Origin: JAKLHL01 sp964411885
GTDB lineage: Bacteria; Bdellovibrionota; JAFGOL01
Reading direction: 5' to 3'
Assembly (NCBI GenBank): GCA_964411885.1
Contig: CAYPMK010000002.1
Span: forward strand, 7,127 to 71,126
DNA length: 64,000 bases
Position 1 is the first letter of the stretch. The number at the start of each line of letters is the position of its first letter. Positions 9,151-18,965 of this stretch are shown in pieces. The notes beneath the pieces are model-generated. The model had not been told where the DNA came from, ran no database searches, and saw only the letters and a program-made list of their open reading frames with translations. The translations under genes were made by a program, and so were the position numbers.

Positions 9151-11418
9151 CTATTTTTCTTCTTTAGGTTCTTTGTGTCCACATTCCTTGTTGGCACAAA
9201 CATATTCATCTTTCTTTTCTTCCATCACCTTAAAACCACACTCTGAGCAAGTTCTGGCCACAGGCTTATTCCATATTGCAAATTTACATTTCGGATATTC
9301 CGAACAACTGTAGAAAGTTTTTCCCTTTTTAGTCCTCTTCTCACCAAGTTCACCCTTCTCACATTCAGGACATTTAACACCTGTAGTGAAAGACTTAGTA
9401 CCTTTACATTTTGGATAATCCGCACAAGCAATGAATTTTCCGAACCTACCCTGTTTAACGAGCATAGGTCCACCACATTCAGGACATTTTTCAGTCGTTG
9501 TTTCTGCTTTTTGTATCTTAATATCGCCATCATCCTGTTTTGTAAAATTACGTGTAGTTTTACATTCTGGATATTTGGAGCAGGCAAGGAATTGTCCCAT
9601 CCTTCCCCACTTTATTACCATTTTCTCTCCACATTTAGGACAAATAACATCCGTTGCTGTTTCTTCTTTCTTAACGTTCCTCATGTTCTTTTCTGCATCT
9701 TTAAGGTCTTTAGCAAAATCCTTATAGAAAGCTTTTAGTACAGCCACCCAATCTGCGTCACCCTTTTCTACACCATCTAATTTATCTTCTAAACCTGCTG
9801 TAAATTCAACATCCATTATGTCCGCAAAAGAACCTATTAAAAGTTCGTTCACCATCCTACCAAGTTCTGCTGGTTTTAATTGGCCAGCATCTTTTTCAAC
9901 ATAACCACGATCTTGTATAGTAGATATAATAGAAGCGTAAGTAGAAGGTCTGCCTATACCCTTTTCTTCAAGTTCCTTGATCAAAGATGCCTCGCTGAAC
10001 CTTGCTGGTGGTTGAGTGAATTTTTGTTCTGTATTTATCTTGTCTAAAGAAACAGAGTCTGTTTTTGAACATTCTGGCAAAAGTCCCTCTGCCTTTTCTT
10101 CGTCTGTTTCTTCTTCCAATGAGTCTGTCATATAAACTTTCTCAAATCCTGCAAATTTAAGAACGCTCCCCGTTGCCCTAAAAGTATACTCCTTGTTGTT
10201 TGAACCTTTAGCGACTATATCTATACCTGTTTGATCATAAACAGCTGGCACCATCTGGCTAGCAAGAAAGCGATTCCATATCAGCGAATAAAGTTTGAAT
10301 TGTTCTGGAGTAAGGTCTTTCTTTATCTTCTCTGGAGCATAATCCATACTTGTTGGCCTTATAGCCTCGTGTGCATCTTGTGCCGAATTCTTTGTTTTGT
10401 AGAAATTAGGTTTTTCAGGAACATATTCAGAGCCATATTCATTCTTTATATATTCAAGAGCGGCTTTTTGTGCGTCTGGACTTATCCTTACAGAGTCTGT
10501 TCTCATATATGTTATAAGACCAACTGCACCTTCTCCACCAAGTTCTACACCCTCGTAAAGAGACTGCGCTATAGCCATGGTCCTTTTTGGTGTGAACCTT
10601 AGCTTTGCAGAAGCCGCCTGCTGGAGTTTACTGGTAATGAATGGCGGTAGTGGGTTTTTCTTCTTCTCTTTTTTCTCTATAGCAGAGATAAAAGGTTTTG
10701 CTCCCTTTAAAGCTCCTACCACCTCTTTTGCTTGCTCTTGTTTTGTTATTTCTGCTTTTTTACCGTCTATTTTTGAAAGTTTTGCTACTATCTTATTCTT
10801 AGAAACTCCAAATTCAGCCTCTATCAACCAATATTCCTCTGGCTTAAAGGCCAATATCTTATCTTCTCTTTCAACTACTATTCTTACTGCAACAGACTGA
10901 ACTCTTCCTGCAGAAAGGCCCCTTCTTACCTTTTTCCAAAGTATAGGACTTATCTTGTAACCAACAAGCCTGTCTAGTATTCTACGAGCCTGTTGTGAAT
11001 TAAACATATTAAGATCTATATCATGAGGATTTGAGATAGCCTCTTTAACACCCTTTGATGTTATTTCGTTGACCAATATTCTGTGTATTGGTTTTTTATT
11101 CTTCTTTAGCTTATTGTTAATATAATCTGAAAGGTGTTTTGCAATGGCCTCTCCTTCTCTATCAGGGTCGGGAGCAAGATATATTTCATCGACCTTTCCA
11201 GCCTCTTTAGCTATTTCTTCCAAAACTGTTTTTTTACCCTTCATTATTACATAGGTTGGAGTAAAATTCTTATCTACATCTACTCCAAGTTCTTTGGTTG
11301 GAAGGTCCATAACGTGTCCCACAGAGGCTTTCACGGTATAATTATTACCAAGATATTTTTTTATGGTCTTTGCCTTTGCAGGCGATTCCACTACTACCAA
11401 TGATTTTTTTGCTGCCAC
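9151..11418 (-). CDS. topA: DNA topoisomerase I
   Basis: This is a type IA topoisomerase that relaxes negative supercoils. It has an N-terminal TOPRIM domain (VVVESPAKAKTI; DPDREGEAIA), the active-site segment GLITYMRTDSVRIS with the catalytic Tyr near residue 300, and four C-terminal zinc ribbons beginning CPKCGEK, CPECGGP, CPECEKG and CSECGF. A GGAGG at 11423-11427 lies five bases before a GTG at 11418, which I take as the start (755 residues). The TTG at 11430 overlaps that ribosome site and is unlikely. Confidence 0.96.
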   Translation of the reverse strand: MAAKKSLVVVESPAKAKTIKKYLGNNYTVKASVGHVMDLPTKELGVDVDKNFTPTYVIMKGKKTVLEEIAKEAGKVDEIYLAPDPDREGEAIAKHLSDYINNKLKKNKKPIHRILVNEITSKGVKEAISNPHDIDLNMFNSQQARRILDRLVGYKISPILWKKVRRGLSAGRVQSVAVRIVVEREDKILAFKPEEYWLIEAEFGVSKNKIVAKLSKIDGKKAEITKQEQAKEVVGALKGAKPFISAIEKKEKKKNPLPPFITSKLQQAASAKLRFTPKRTMAIAQSLYEGVELGGEGAVGLITYMRTDSVRISPDAQKAALEYIKNEYGSEYVPEKPNFYKTKNSAQDAHEAIRPTSMDYAPEKIKKDLTPEQFKLYSLIWNRFLASQMVPAVYDQTGIDIVAKGSNNKEYTFRATGSVLKFAGFEKVYMTDSLEEETDEEKAEGLLPECSKTDSVSLDKINTEQKFTQPPARFSEASLIKELEEKGIGRPSTYASIISTIQDRGYVEKDAGQLKPAELGRMVNELLIGSFADIMDVEFTAGLEDKLDGVEKGDADWVAVLKAFYKDFAKDLKDAEKNMRNVKKEETATDVICPKCGEKMVIKWGRMGQFLACSKYPECKTTRNFTKQDDGDIKIQKAETTTEKCPECGGPMLVKQGRFGKFIACADYPKCKGTKSFTTGVKCPECEKGELGEKRTKKGKTFYSCSEYPKCKFAIWNKPVARTCSECGFKVMEEKKDEYVCANKECGHKEPKEEK

Positions 11419-11447
11419 TAGATCCTCCAAAACACACCTTAAAAGCT

Positions 11448-11465
11448 GAGCTGATATAACAGCTC
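11448..11465 (-). terminator. small hairpin between topA and dprA
   Basis: GAGCTG and CAGCTC form a perfect 6-bp stem around a 6-base loop, followed on the minus strand by AGCTTTT. It lies just after dprA ends and just before topA begins, so it could be a weak terminator or an attenuator in the topA leader. Confidence 0.3.
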
Positions 11466-11472
11466 TTGAAAA

Positions 11473-12543
11473 TTAGTTCAAGTGATAAATCCCAAAAGCA
11501 TCCCTAAAAATATAACCACTAAGCTCAAGTTCTTCAAGGTTTTTAAAAAGTTGAGCAGGCCCAAGACCACTTGAACACAACAGATCACTAGCGCTAGAGC
11601 CTTGTGTATCAAGCATTCCAAGCATCTTTCTGGCTCCGTCAGAAATTTGTTCTCTTTTAATTTTTAGTATCTTGGTATTGAATAACATATTATAATGAGC
11701 AAAAATATCGTCGCTGGAACACACTGGAACGGCTCCTTTTTTTATTAAAGAATTAGTTCCTTCAGATAATACAGAATTAATGGGTCCCGGAACACAAAAA
11801 ACATCCCTTGAATAAGTAACTGCTATAGACGCTGTTATTAAACTCCCACTTTGCATGCCTGCCTCTACTATAAGTGTACCATCACTAAGGCCTGCTATTA
11901 TTCTGTTCCGCATCGGAAAATTAGCTTTAAAACCCGGAGTGTTAGGTGCAAATTCAGAAATAACAAGTCCTTCGTTAATTATACTTTCATAAAGACGTTT
12001 ATTGCTTGTAGGAAAAGGAGTATTAATTCCACTTCCTAGTACAGCGATGGTAGAACCTTTACTTTCTAATGCTCTTATGTGACTTTCTGAATCAACTCCA
12101 GTTGCCATACCACTCACTATACAAAAACCAGCTCTGCATAGTTCGGGTACCAACCTTGATACTACAATTTTACCATAGGCACTAATGCGTCTAGTTCCAA
12201 CAACAGACAGGCTCTTTTTTTGCAAAAGTTCAATATCTCCTTTGCAAAACATTAGTACTGGATAATCTGGTGTTTGTTTTAGTATGTTTGGGTAAAAAGA
12301 AGACGCAGCTGTAACAATACTAGCCTTACTAACATAACTTTCCTCTATGATCTTTTCCACCAAGGACCAATCAGAAAAACTAGAGAATTTATTTTTCCAT
12401 TTCAAGAATTCGTTCAGCGTATTATTCCAGTCATAGAAAAGTAATTCTGCTTTATAATTGAGTTTTTTAAGAAGCCCAACTTTAACAGCACTTGGCATTT
12501 GAATAATAGACAACGCCACATAGGCGTTAAGTTCTTTTATCAT
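11473..12543 (-). CDS. dprA: DNA processing protein DprA
   Basis: This 356-residue protein has an N-terminal SAM-like helical region and the Rossmann-like DprA core: VGTRRISAYG, IVSGMATGVDSESHIRAL, TIAVLGSGINTPFP and FPMRNRIIAGLS. A C-terminal winged-helix-like region follows (last ~60 residues). DprA binds incoming single-stranded DNA and loads RecA during natural transformation. No other competence genes are in the window. It is followed by topA on the same strand, a common pairing. Confidence 0.95.
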   Translation of the reverse strand: MIKELNAYVALSIIQMPSAVKVGLLKKLNYKAELLFYDWNNTLNEFLKWKNKFSSFSDWSLVEKIIEESYVSKASIVTAASSFYPNILKQTPDYPVLMFCKGDIELLQKKSLSVVGTRRISAYGKIVVSRLVPELCRAGFCIVSGMATGVDSESHIRALESKGSTIAVLGSGINTPFPTSNKRLYESIINEGLVISEFAPNTPGFKANFPMRNRIIAGLSDGTLIVEAGMQSGSLITASIAVTYSRDVFCVPGPINSVLSEGTNSLIKKGAVPVCSSDDIFAHYNMLFNTKILKIKREQISDGARKMLGMLDTQGSSASDLLCSSGLGPAQLFKNLEELELSGYIFRDAFGIYHLN

Positions 12544-12565
12544 TTTAGAAAACCCCTAAAGGAAT

Positions 12566-12985
12566 TTAAACTGCAAGTCTTGTATTAAAAATGCAGTCCA
12601 ACTCTTTAGCGGCTGAATTAGGCGAATCACTGGCGTGAACTGAGTTCTTTTGTTTGGATATGGCGTACAATCTTCTTATAGTACCATCTTCTGCTTCGTC
12701 TGGATTAGTGTTACCTATGAGTGAGCGCACTCTTTGCACGCTGTCTGAACCCTCTACTATTACAGCTACTATCGGGCCTGATGTGATGTATTTTAATAAG
12801 TCGCTGTAAAATGGTTTTCCTTCATGTTCGGCATAAAGGGACTTTGCCTTATCAATACTAAGTTTGGTCATTTTAATTGCACGCACAAATATACCGTTCT
12901 TCTCAAAATGTTTTATTATGGGGCCTACAAGGTTTCGCTCTACTGCATCAGGCTTAATAAGGACTAGGGTCCTTTCCCGATCCAT
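12566..12985 (-). CDS. ndk: nucleoside diphosphate kinase
   Basis: This 139-residue NDK balances NTP pools by phosphate transfer through an active-site His. It shows RTLVLIKPDAVERNLVG at the N-terminus and the catalytic His in NSVHASDSPNSA near residue 114. A GGAGGT ribosome site precedes the ATG at 12985; the upstream ATG at 13015 lacks one and adds residues absent from the family. It lies 22 bp upstream of dprA. Confidence 0.96.
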   Translation of the reverse strand: MDRERTLVLIKPDAVERNLVGPIIKHFEKNGIFVRAIKMTKLSIDKAKSLYAEHEGKPFYSDLLKYITSGPIVAVIVEGSDSVQRVRSLIGNTNPDEAEDGTIRRLYAISKQKNSVHASDSPNSAAKELDCIFNTRLAV

Positions 12986-13044
12986 AAGACCTCCAAGGAG
13001 GTCGTAGTATAACACAAAACAGGCAAAAAAAATACGGCAAATAT

Positions 13045-14631
13045 TTATCTTATTAAAATTGTATCTTTCAAAAAGTTGTCGTTAGAACGTGGAAAATTAG
13101 TTATGTAATGAAGACCTCTAGATTCTTTTCTAGACATCGCGCTCACCACTATTATTTCTGCAACTGTAACAATGTTCCTTAACTCTATAAGATCTTTAGA
13201 TAATTCATACTTCCAATAGTAGGCCTCTGTTTCTGCTTTTATCATTTCTATTCTTTTTAAAGCATTCATAAGCCTGTCCATACTTCTAACTATACCAACA
13301 TTGTTCCACATTGTGCGCCTTAATTCATCCCAGTTGTGATGAATAAGGATGGTTTCTTCTGGGACTTTGGTCCAAGAAGACTCCCATACTGGTACTTTTT
13401 TTATTTTTTTACCTTTTTTAAGTTCTTTATTTAAAAGTTCTGCAATCCTTTTTGAAAACACCATGGCCTCAAGCAGTGAGTTAGAGGCAAGTCGGTTAGC
13501 TCCATGAAGCCCTGTACAAGCTGTTTCTCCACATACAAAAAGCCCCTTAACACTACTTTTTCCATCCATATCTACTTTAACACCACCACAACAATAGTGA
13601 GCGGCAGGCACAACTGGAATAAGGTTTTTAGTCATGTCAAAACCATATTTTTTACATTTTGCATAGATATTAGGAAAACGATTTTTTATAAAATCGTGAT
13701 CAAGATGGGTTACATCGAGGTAAACACAGTCTGCGCCGGTCTTTTTCATTTCTCTATCTATTGCACGTGCAACTATATCCCTTGGAGCAAGGTCTTTTCT
13801 TTCGTCGTATTTTTCCATAAAACGTTCGCCGTTCTTAAGCCTTAATATACCACCTTCTCCTCTTACAGCCTCGCTAATAAGAAAATTCTTTGCATCTGGA
13901 TGGTAAAGACAAGTTGGGTGGAACTGATAAAACTCCATATTGGATATTTGTGCACCCGCTCTGTACGCCATAGCTATACCGTCCCCTGTAGCGACGTCGG
14001 GGTTACTTGTATATAGATACGCCTTTCCTGCTCCGCCTGTTGCAAGCACAACTGCATTACTAACAAAAGTCTTTACCTGTTTTATTGAATTATCTAAGAC
14101 ATAAACACCTATAACAGTACCGTCATCATCTGTAATAAGGTTTATTGAAGTATGGTTCTCATATATTTTTATATTGTCACTAGATCTAACTTTATTTGTT
14201 AGACTACTTATCATAGATTCACCGGTCATATCTCCGCTGTGATACACCCTTCTGTGTGAATGACCACCCTCTTTTGTAAGGTCATATTCCGTAGATTCCA
14301 AAAATTCTCTTAAAGAGAAACTAACACCAGCGTCTAATAAAGATTGTATAGCAGACGGACCGTTCTTGACACAATATTCAACTACCTCTTTATTGCAAAG
14401 ACCAGCTCCAGCTTTAATAGTATCATCTATGTGTGAATCAAAAGAATCACTTTGATTTGTTGAAGATACAGCGGCAATACCACCTTGAGCAAGCTGTGAT
14501 GCGCCATCACCAAGTTTTGTTTTTGTTATTAGAGCTACCTTTGTTGAAGCATCAAAAGATATAGCAGTATTAAGCCCTGCTATTCCACTGCCTATTATAA
14601 CTACGTCGTAATATAAATGTTCATTAGACAT
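13045..14631 (-). CDS. nadB: L-aspartate oxidase
   Basis: This 528-residue FAD flavoprotein of the succinate dehydrogenase/NadB family oxidises L-aspartate to iminoaspartate, the first step of de novo NAD synthesis. It shows the dinucleotide fold IIGSGIAGLNTAIS, DGASQLAQGGIAAV, the substrate region EFYQFHPTCLYHP, RGEGGIL, the active-site Arg in APRDIVARAID, and GLFVCGETACTGLHGANRLASNS (written here in pieces: GLFVCGE, then GLHGANRLASNSLLEA). nadA and nadC are not in this window. It sits eight bp downstream of a small membrane gene. Confidence 0.94.
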   Translation of the reverse strand: MSNEHLYYDVVIIGSGIAGLNTAISFDASTKVALITKTKLGDGASQLAQGGIAAVSSTNQSDSFDSHIDDTIKAGAGLCNKEVVEYCVKNGPSAIQSLLDAGVSFSLREFLESTEYDLTKEGGHSHRRVYHSGDMTGESMISSLTNKVRSSDNIKIYENHTSINLITDDDGTVIGVYVLDNSIKQVKTFVSNAVVLATGGAGKAYLYTSNPDVATGDGIAMAYRAGAQISNMEFYQFHPTCLYHPDAKNFLISEAVRGEGGILRLKNGERFMEKYDERKDLAPRDIVARAIDREMKKTGADCVYLDVTHLDHDFIKNRFPNIYAKCKKYGFDMTKNLIPVVPAAHYCCGGVKVDMDGKSSVKGLFVCGETACTGLHGANRLASNSLLEAMVFSKRIAELLNKELKKGKKIKKVPVWESSWTKVPEETILIHHNWDELRRTMWNNVGIVRSMDRLMNALKRIEMIKAETEAYYWKYELSKDLIELRNIVTVAEIIVVSAMSRKESRGLHYITNFPRSNDNFLKDTILIR

Positions 14632-14639
14632 ATCAAAGA

Positions 14640-14993
14640 CTATCGCTGTTTATTCCAGAAAAGCATTAAAATAAAGCAAACTGTAAGTTCTATATAAGCT
14701 CCGGGCACACCAAACATGGTTGGATAGTCTGCTCTTCCAAGTAGCACCAAGATAGAATAAAGCGAGGTAATTATAACGCCGGCAAACACAAAACAAAGTG
14801 CTGTTATTCTAAGAAAAGACGAGCTTGAGTTATAAAGGCTCACCAAGTAAGAAATAATGAATATTATTGATAGCACTACTCCAGTTGCCACTGGGTAATA
14901 AGAAGCACCCGGTGTTCCTATATAGAACTGTGAATATGCAAAGTAAGAAGCAATTATCAAACCTATAACAGAGAAAAGATTTATAAGACGCAT
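14640..14993 (-). CDS. small four-helix membrane protein
   Basis: This 117-residue protein has four predicted membrane helices separated by short loops and no recognisable family motif. A GGAGG site four bases before the ATG at 14993 sets the start; upstream codons to 15059 lack a ribosome site. It lies directly ahead of nadB (8 bp) and is probably co-transcribed with it. The function is unknown. Confidence 0.6.
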   Translation of the reverse strand: MRLINLFSVIGLIIASYFAYSQFYIGTPGASYYPVATGVVLSIIFIISYLVSLYNSSSSFLRITALCFVFAGVIITSLYSILVLLGRADYPTMFGVPGAYIELTVCFILMLFWNKQR

Positions 14994-15081
14994 AAAACCT
15001 CCAAGGTATTCACATTTATAGGTTTTTTCTACATCAAAACTAGAACTTTGCAAATTCAATTATTCATGAAAGTTATAAAGA

Positions 15082-15128
15082 CAAGGGGTGCTACCCATCT
15101 ATTAAATATAAATAGATAACACCCCTTG
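15082..15128. terminator. stem-loop terminator
   Basis: CAAGGGGTG pairs with CACCCCTTG, and inside it ATCTATT pairs with AATAGAT around a short AT loop. It follows the end of the mechanosensitive-channel-like gene on the minus strand and separates it from the nadB operon. Confidence 0.75.
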
Positions 15129-15151
15129 CTTATTTAATAAAAAATATAGAG

Positions 15152-15832
15152 TTATTTACGTATTTTATCTAACCACTCACGAACGTGATCTTTTGCGCCA
15201 AGACCAATTGCAAGGCCACCAGCAATAGTTAACATTGCAACGACACCAGTGAATAATATTTTTATAAGATCAGAAGCTATGCCCAACTGGTTCAAAGAAG
15301 CCATTACTGCAAAAACTATCACAGCAAGACGAGAAACATTGCCAAGCATGCTTGCCAAAGACTTTGAAATACTAGATACTTCTACTGATTTTATAACAAG
15401 ACCCTTTAACCCATCGCCGAGTATAAAACCTGCTAGGAGTATTAATATGGCTATTATTACATTAGGCACGTACATCGCAACCATTCTAAAGAAATTAGTT
15501 AATTGATGTAGGCCTAAAATATCCGCTACTGCAATGAATGTTACGATTATGAAGAACCACTTAACGGCCCAACCTAAAATAGATGAAGCTTTTAATTCAA
15601 CTCCTTTCTCTTTAAGACTCTGCATGTTTACGGTCTTTTCTAGTAAAAGGTCCAATCTTGAAACTGCTATAAGTTTTGTTGTTAAACGTCCAAGGAACTT
15701 AGCCAGTAACAAGCCAAGTATAAGAACGATAATAGCAGCTAGTATCCCTGGTAATGATAGAATAACATCGTTAGCAAAATTCTGTAGTGCTAAAATGATA
15801 GCATCACTCCATCTTAACAAATGGTTTTCCAT
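15152..15832 (-). CDS. MscS-like conserved-helix membrane protein
   Basis: This 226-residue protein has four to five membrane helices and the Gly-rich 'conserved TM helix' repeats (PGILAAIIVLILGLLLAKFL, then IAILILLAGFILGDGL), ending with a pore-like Gly/Ala helix (GGLAIGLGAKDHVREWL) typical of small MscS-related (CmpX/YnaI-like) proteins. It lacks the large cytoplasmic vestibule of full MscS. GGGAGGGG before the ATG at 15832 sets the start. It is a likely mechanosensitive channel or channel regulator. Confidence 0.7.
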   Translation of the reverse strand: MENHLLRWSDAIILALQNFANDVILSLPGILAAIIVLILGLLLAKFLGRLTTKLIAVSRLDLLLEKTVNMQSLKEKGVELKASSILGWAVKWFFIIVTFIAVADILGLHQLTNFFRMVAMYVPNVIIAILILLAGFILGDGLKGLVIKSVEVSSISKSLASMLGNVSRLAVIVFAVMASLNQLGIASDLIKILFTGVVAMLTIAGGLAIGLGAKDHVREWLDKIRK

Positions 15833-15923
15833 GAACACCCCTCCCTTTTTTAAAACATAGAACACCATAATAGTAACGCTAGTTAATGAATTATTCAAGG
15901 GTTCAATGGGCAAGGGATTTTAT

Positions 15924-17431
15924 TCATATTATTGGGAAAGCACCCATATCTAAGCAAGGCGTAGTAGGATCAAGGTTATATTCATCATTATCTACGTCTA
16001 AAAATTTTGGATCAGCAAATATATTACCACCTAAATTGTTAGCAGCCAAAAAAGCATCCCACTCTATATCTGAATTCTCAATATTAACTGTGCAAGTTAG
16101 CTCACCTATATTTACGTTATTACCTCTATTTGTCGCCTGTGCCAAATTCTCCCAAAAGATACATTTTGAGATATTAACCAGCGACTGTGTGTAAACAAAA
16201 ATAGCTCCACCACCATAAGTGTTACCTCCGCCTGCATAGGTGCTTCTGTTATCATAGAAGGTTAAATAAGAGGCTGACATAGATGAAACTTTATCAACTT
16301 TAATTGCACCACCTTGTCCTGTGGATGTATTCTTTGCAAAGACAGTCCCAGAAATATCTACAGTACCCAAATTGGAAAGGCCCAAAGCTCCTCCACCGTT
16401 AGAACTGCTAGTAGTATAGTTCCCAATAAAAAAACTGTCTATTATAGTCAATGAATTACTTGGCCCTTGTGCATATATAGCTCCACCATCAAAACCAACT
16501 CTATTCGTAAGGAAACGACACCTACTTATTATAAGGTTTGATAAATTAGAGAACACCACACCACCACTTGAACTACCATGATTATTATCAAAAATAGAAT
16601 CCTCTATAGTAAGTGAACCATTTGAATCAAGAATTACTCCTCCCATCACAGCATAATCACTCCCGCCAACCCCGTGGTCATTGAACTCACAGCTAGAAAT
16701 AGTAAAATCGCTATAGTCATTATAAATAGCAGCGGCATTTGAATTGCCCGGAACACCTATGTTAGCCTGAAAAATAGAATTAGAGATCTGTCCAGTACTG
16801 GTCTTATTATAAATTGCTCCACCTCTTGAACTAGCTTTGTTGGTTAGAAAAGTAGATCCATTAATATTAACGTCAGATATATTCTCGTTGTATATAGCAC
16901 CACCGTAGTTTGAGACCACATTATTTTTAAAAATTACATTTTTTATACTTGGTGCAGCGTCCTTATTAAAGATAGCACCGCCATTCTTATGGTCACCAGA
17001 ACCATTGGCATTACTATCTTGGATAGTAATACCATCTAACAAAGCAGTAGAATCAACATTAGTGCCTGTGGGGTGATAGAATACATGATAGGAGTTATCA
17101 GAAGTATCACCTATTACTCCTATATCACCACTTAAAATAGTTTCATTGAGTACAATATCCCTTTGCGCACAATCTGTTTCTACACCAATAAAACCTCCGA
17201 TTATTGCAACGCCTTTCTTTAAACTAAAGTGCTTTAGTCTTGGATTTTCTGGACTGCCGGGGTCAATCCCATTATATGAATATGGATAATATGTACCCGC
17301 TGTCAACCATATCTCTGTGCCATCATCAGCAAAAGCTAAAGCAAAATCCAAACTAACAAAAGCATCATCCCAAGTAAAACCATTGTTCAAACCTGTAGCC
17401 ATTGGGTTAACGTAGATTATACTTGAGAACG
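15924..17431 (-). CDS. right-handed beta-helix surface/secreted protein, 5' partial
   Basis: The visible 492+ residues are an array of ~20-25-residue parallel beta-helix rungs, rich in 'GGAIYN', 'NNxGSSSGG' and 'ISxSxF' patterns, as in Chlamydia Pmp-like and pectate-lyase-fold proteins. The N-terminal part (WDDAF, EIWLTAGTYYP) is the standard opening of this class. The frame stays open upstream of the ATG at 17402 into the N gap (reading IYVNPMATG), so the true start and signal peptide are missing. The C-terminus ends LDPTTPCLDMGAFP, also family-typical. It is likely a surface-exposed adhesin or exported protein. Confidence 0.75.
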
Positions 17432-17531
17432 NNNNNNNNNNNNNNNNNNNNNNNNNNNNNNNNNNNNNNNNNNNNNNNNNNNNNNNNNNNNNNNNNNNNN
17501 NNNNNNNNNNNNNNNNNNNNNNNNNNNNNNN
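17432..17531. other. assembly gap (100 N)
   Basis: This scaffold gap removes the 5' end of the beta-helix gene and its promoter. The uniform 100-N length, the same as the other four gaps, is a placeholder and not a measured distance. Confidence 0.99.
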
Positions 17532-17570
17532 GTAGTTAGAAAAGCCCTTTAGAAAACGAGTTTAAGGTAA

Positions 17571-17694
17571 CTTTTACGAGTATTTTTGTTTTAGGCGAGG
17601 AAGCCGACTGAGCAAACCACAGACGTATACAGACATACGTCGAGGATTTGCGACAGAGGCTGACAAAGCATAAAACAAAAAGACGAAGTAAAAG
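17571..17694. repeat. tRNA-adjacent nested inverted-repeat element
   Basis: This 124-bp element abuts the 3' end of tRNA-Leu. It has nested inverted repeats: CTTTTAC/GTAAAAG at the ends (17571-17577, 17688-17694), an 11-bp TTTTTGTTTTA/TAAAACAAAAA (17583-17593, 17671-17681) and a central GACGTAT/ATACGTC stem (17622-17628, 17635-17641). The intervening arms pair imperfectly. Its outer motif CGAGTATTTT(T/A)GTTTTAG recurs beside tRNA-Ser (58603-58620). It could be an RNA structure at the end of the tRNA transcript, a terminator, or a small non-autonomous repeat. Confidence 0.6.
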
Positions 17695-17778
17695 TACCGG
17701 CGTCCGGACTTGAACCGGAAAGGTATTGCTACCGGTGGATTTTGAGTCCACTGCGTCTACCAATTCCGCCACGCCGGC
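17695..17778 (-). tRNA. tRNA-Leu (anticodon CAA)
   Basis: This is a class II tRNA of 84 nt. Acceptor arms GCCGGCG and CGCCGGT pair (G1-U72 wobble) with discriminator A. The anticodon stem GTGGA/TCCAC encloses loop CTCAAAA, giving anticodon CAA for UUG codons. A variable arm follows, then T-arm TCCGG-TTCAAGT-CCGGA. CCA is not encoded. Confidence 0.95.
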
Positions 17779-17846
17779 ATATTGAATAAAAGGCAGACAA
17801 GCAAAACACTTGTATATTAAATAACTCTTAGTTTTTCAACATAAAA

Positions 17847-18965
17847 CTAGAACATGTAACGTCTTATTGAAATGCTCTGTAAAATACCTATTATGGCAAA
17901 ACTCATTATTATAGAAGATCCACCATAACTCATAAAGGGAAGAGTAACTCCAACGACTGGCATGATGCCTATAACCATACCCATATTTATGAATGCCTGC
18001 CAAAAAAGCATTGCTGTAAATCCCACGGCAAGAAGAGCACCCATTTTATCTCCTGCCCTAGAAGCTATTCTTACGCCAGAAAGAAACAATAAACCATACA
18101 ACAACAGCAAGAACAAACTACCCAAAAAACCATGTTCTTCTGCAAGCACAGAAAAAATAAAATCTGTATGATGCTCTGGAAGAAAATCTAAGTGTGTCTG
18201 AGTTCCTTTCATATAGCCTTTACCAGTTAACCTTCCACTGCCAACAGCTATCTTTGACTGCAATGAATTATAACCAGCACCCTTTGGGTCCAAACTCGGA
18301 TCAATAAAGGTCATAACCCTTTTTCTTTGATAATCCTTTAATGCGAATCTATACGTTAGTGGTGCGCCTATAGACGCTACTATTACAAGAAGTATAATGC
18401 TGCTCTTCTTTATTTTCACAAAAAGGAACAAACTAAAAACAGATATTAAAAGCAAAAGACCGCTTCCAAGATCTGGTTGTATTATTATAAGTCCTGCTGG
18501 TACCAACGCCATTAATGCAGGCCAAAGAAGATCCCTAAGGCTATATCCCTCTACATTAATGTCGCTGGTAAAATATTTTGCTAACAAAAATATAGTAGAG
18601 AATTTTGCTAACTCAGAAGGCTGAAGATTAATAAATCCAAAACTTATCCATCTTTTTGCACCATATGCAGAGCGACCCATTACAAGAACTACTAACAACA
18701 ACAAAATACTCATTCCATAAAGTATATAAGGAAGATATCCAAGTTTTCTATAGTCGACCATTATAAGTATTATCATTATGGCAAGGCCTATCCCCACCGA
18801 TATCAACTGACGAGCAAAAAGGCCCTCTACACCCTGAACAATACTACTACTTGTTGCACTATATATATTGAACAAGCCAATACCGCACAGTAATATGCTC
18901 AAAAATACAACGCTAAAATCATATTTCGTTATCTTCTCTAATAATGTTTCTGGAACGTATTTCAA
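17847..18965 (-). CDS. rodA: rod shape-determining peptidoglycan polymerase RodA
   Basis: This 372-residue SEDS-family glycosyltransferase polymerises lipid II during cell elongation together with PBP2. It has about ten membrane helices and the motifs YGAKRWI, NLQPSELAK, QPDLGSG, the loop LPEHHTDFIFSVLAEE (with the essential Asp region) and LPFMSYGGSS near the C-terminus. The start overlaps the PBP2 stop (18962-18965), so it is translationally coupled and last in the mreBCD-mrdA-rodA operon. tRNA-Leu lies downstream on the same strand. Confidence 0.96.
   Translation of the reverse strand: MKYVPETLLEKITKYDFSVVFLSILLCGIGLFNIYSATSSSIVQGVEGLFARQLISVGIGLAIMIILIMVDYRKLGYLPYILYGMSILLLLVVLVMGRSAYGAKRWISFGFINLQPSELAKFSTIFLLAKYFTSDINVEGYSLRDLLWPALMALVPAGLIIIQPDLGSGLLLLISVFSLFLFVKIKKSSIILLVIVASIGAPLTYRFALKDYQRKRVMTFIDPSLDPKGAGYNSLQSKIAVGSGRLTGKGYMKGTQTHLDFLPEHHTDFIFSVLAEEHGFLGSLFLLLLYGLLFLSGVRIASRAGDKMGALLAVGFTAMLFWQAFINMGMVIGIMPVVGVTLPFMSYGGSSIIMSFAIIGILQSISIRRYMF

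Noticed and set aside
9225..9738. Several open frames on both strands within the topA 3' region
   Set aside because: They are shadows of the cysteine-rich zinc-ribbon coding sequence and lack ribosome sites.
17536..17772. 78-codon minus-strand open frame beginning MAELVDAV
   Set aside because: It runs through tRNA-Leu and the adjacent inverted-repeat element; the 'protein' is a translation of the tRNA, a well-known annotation artefact.
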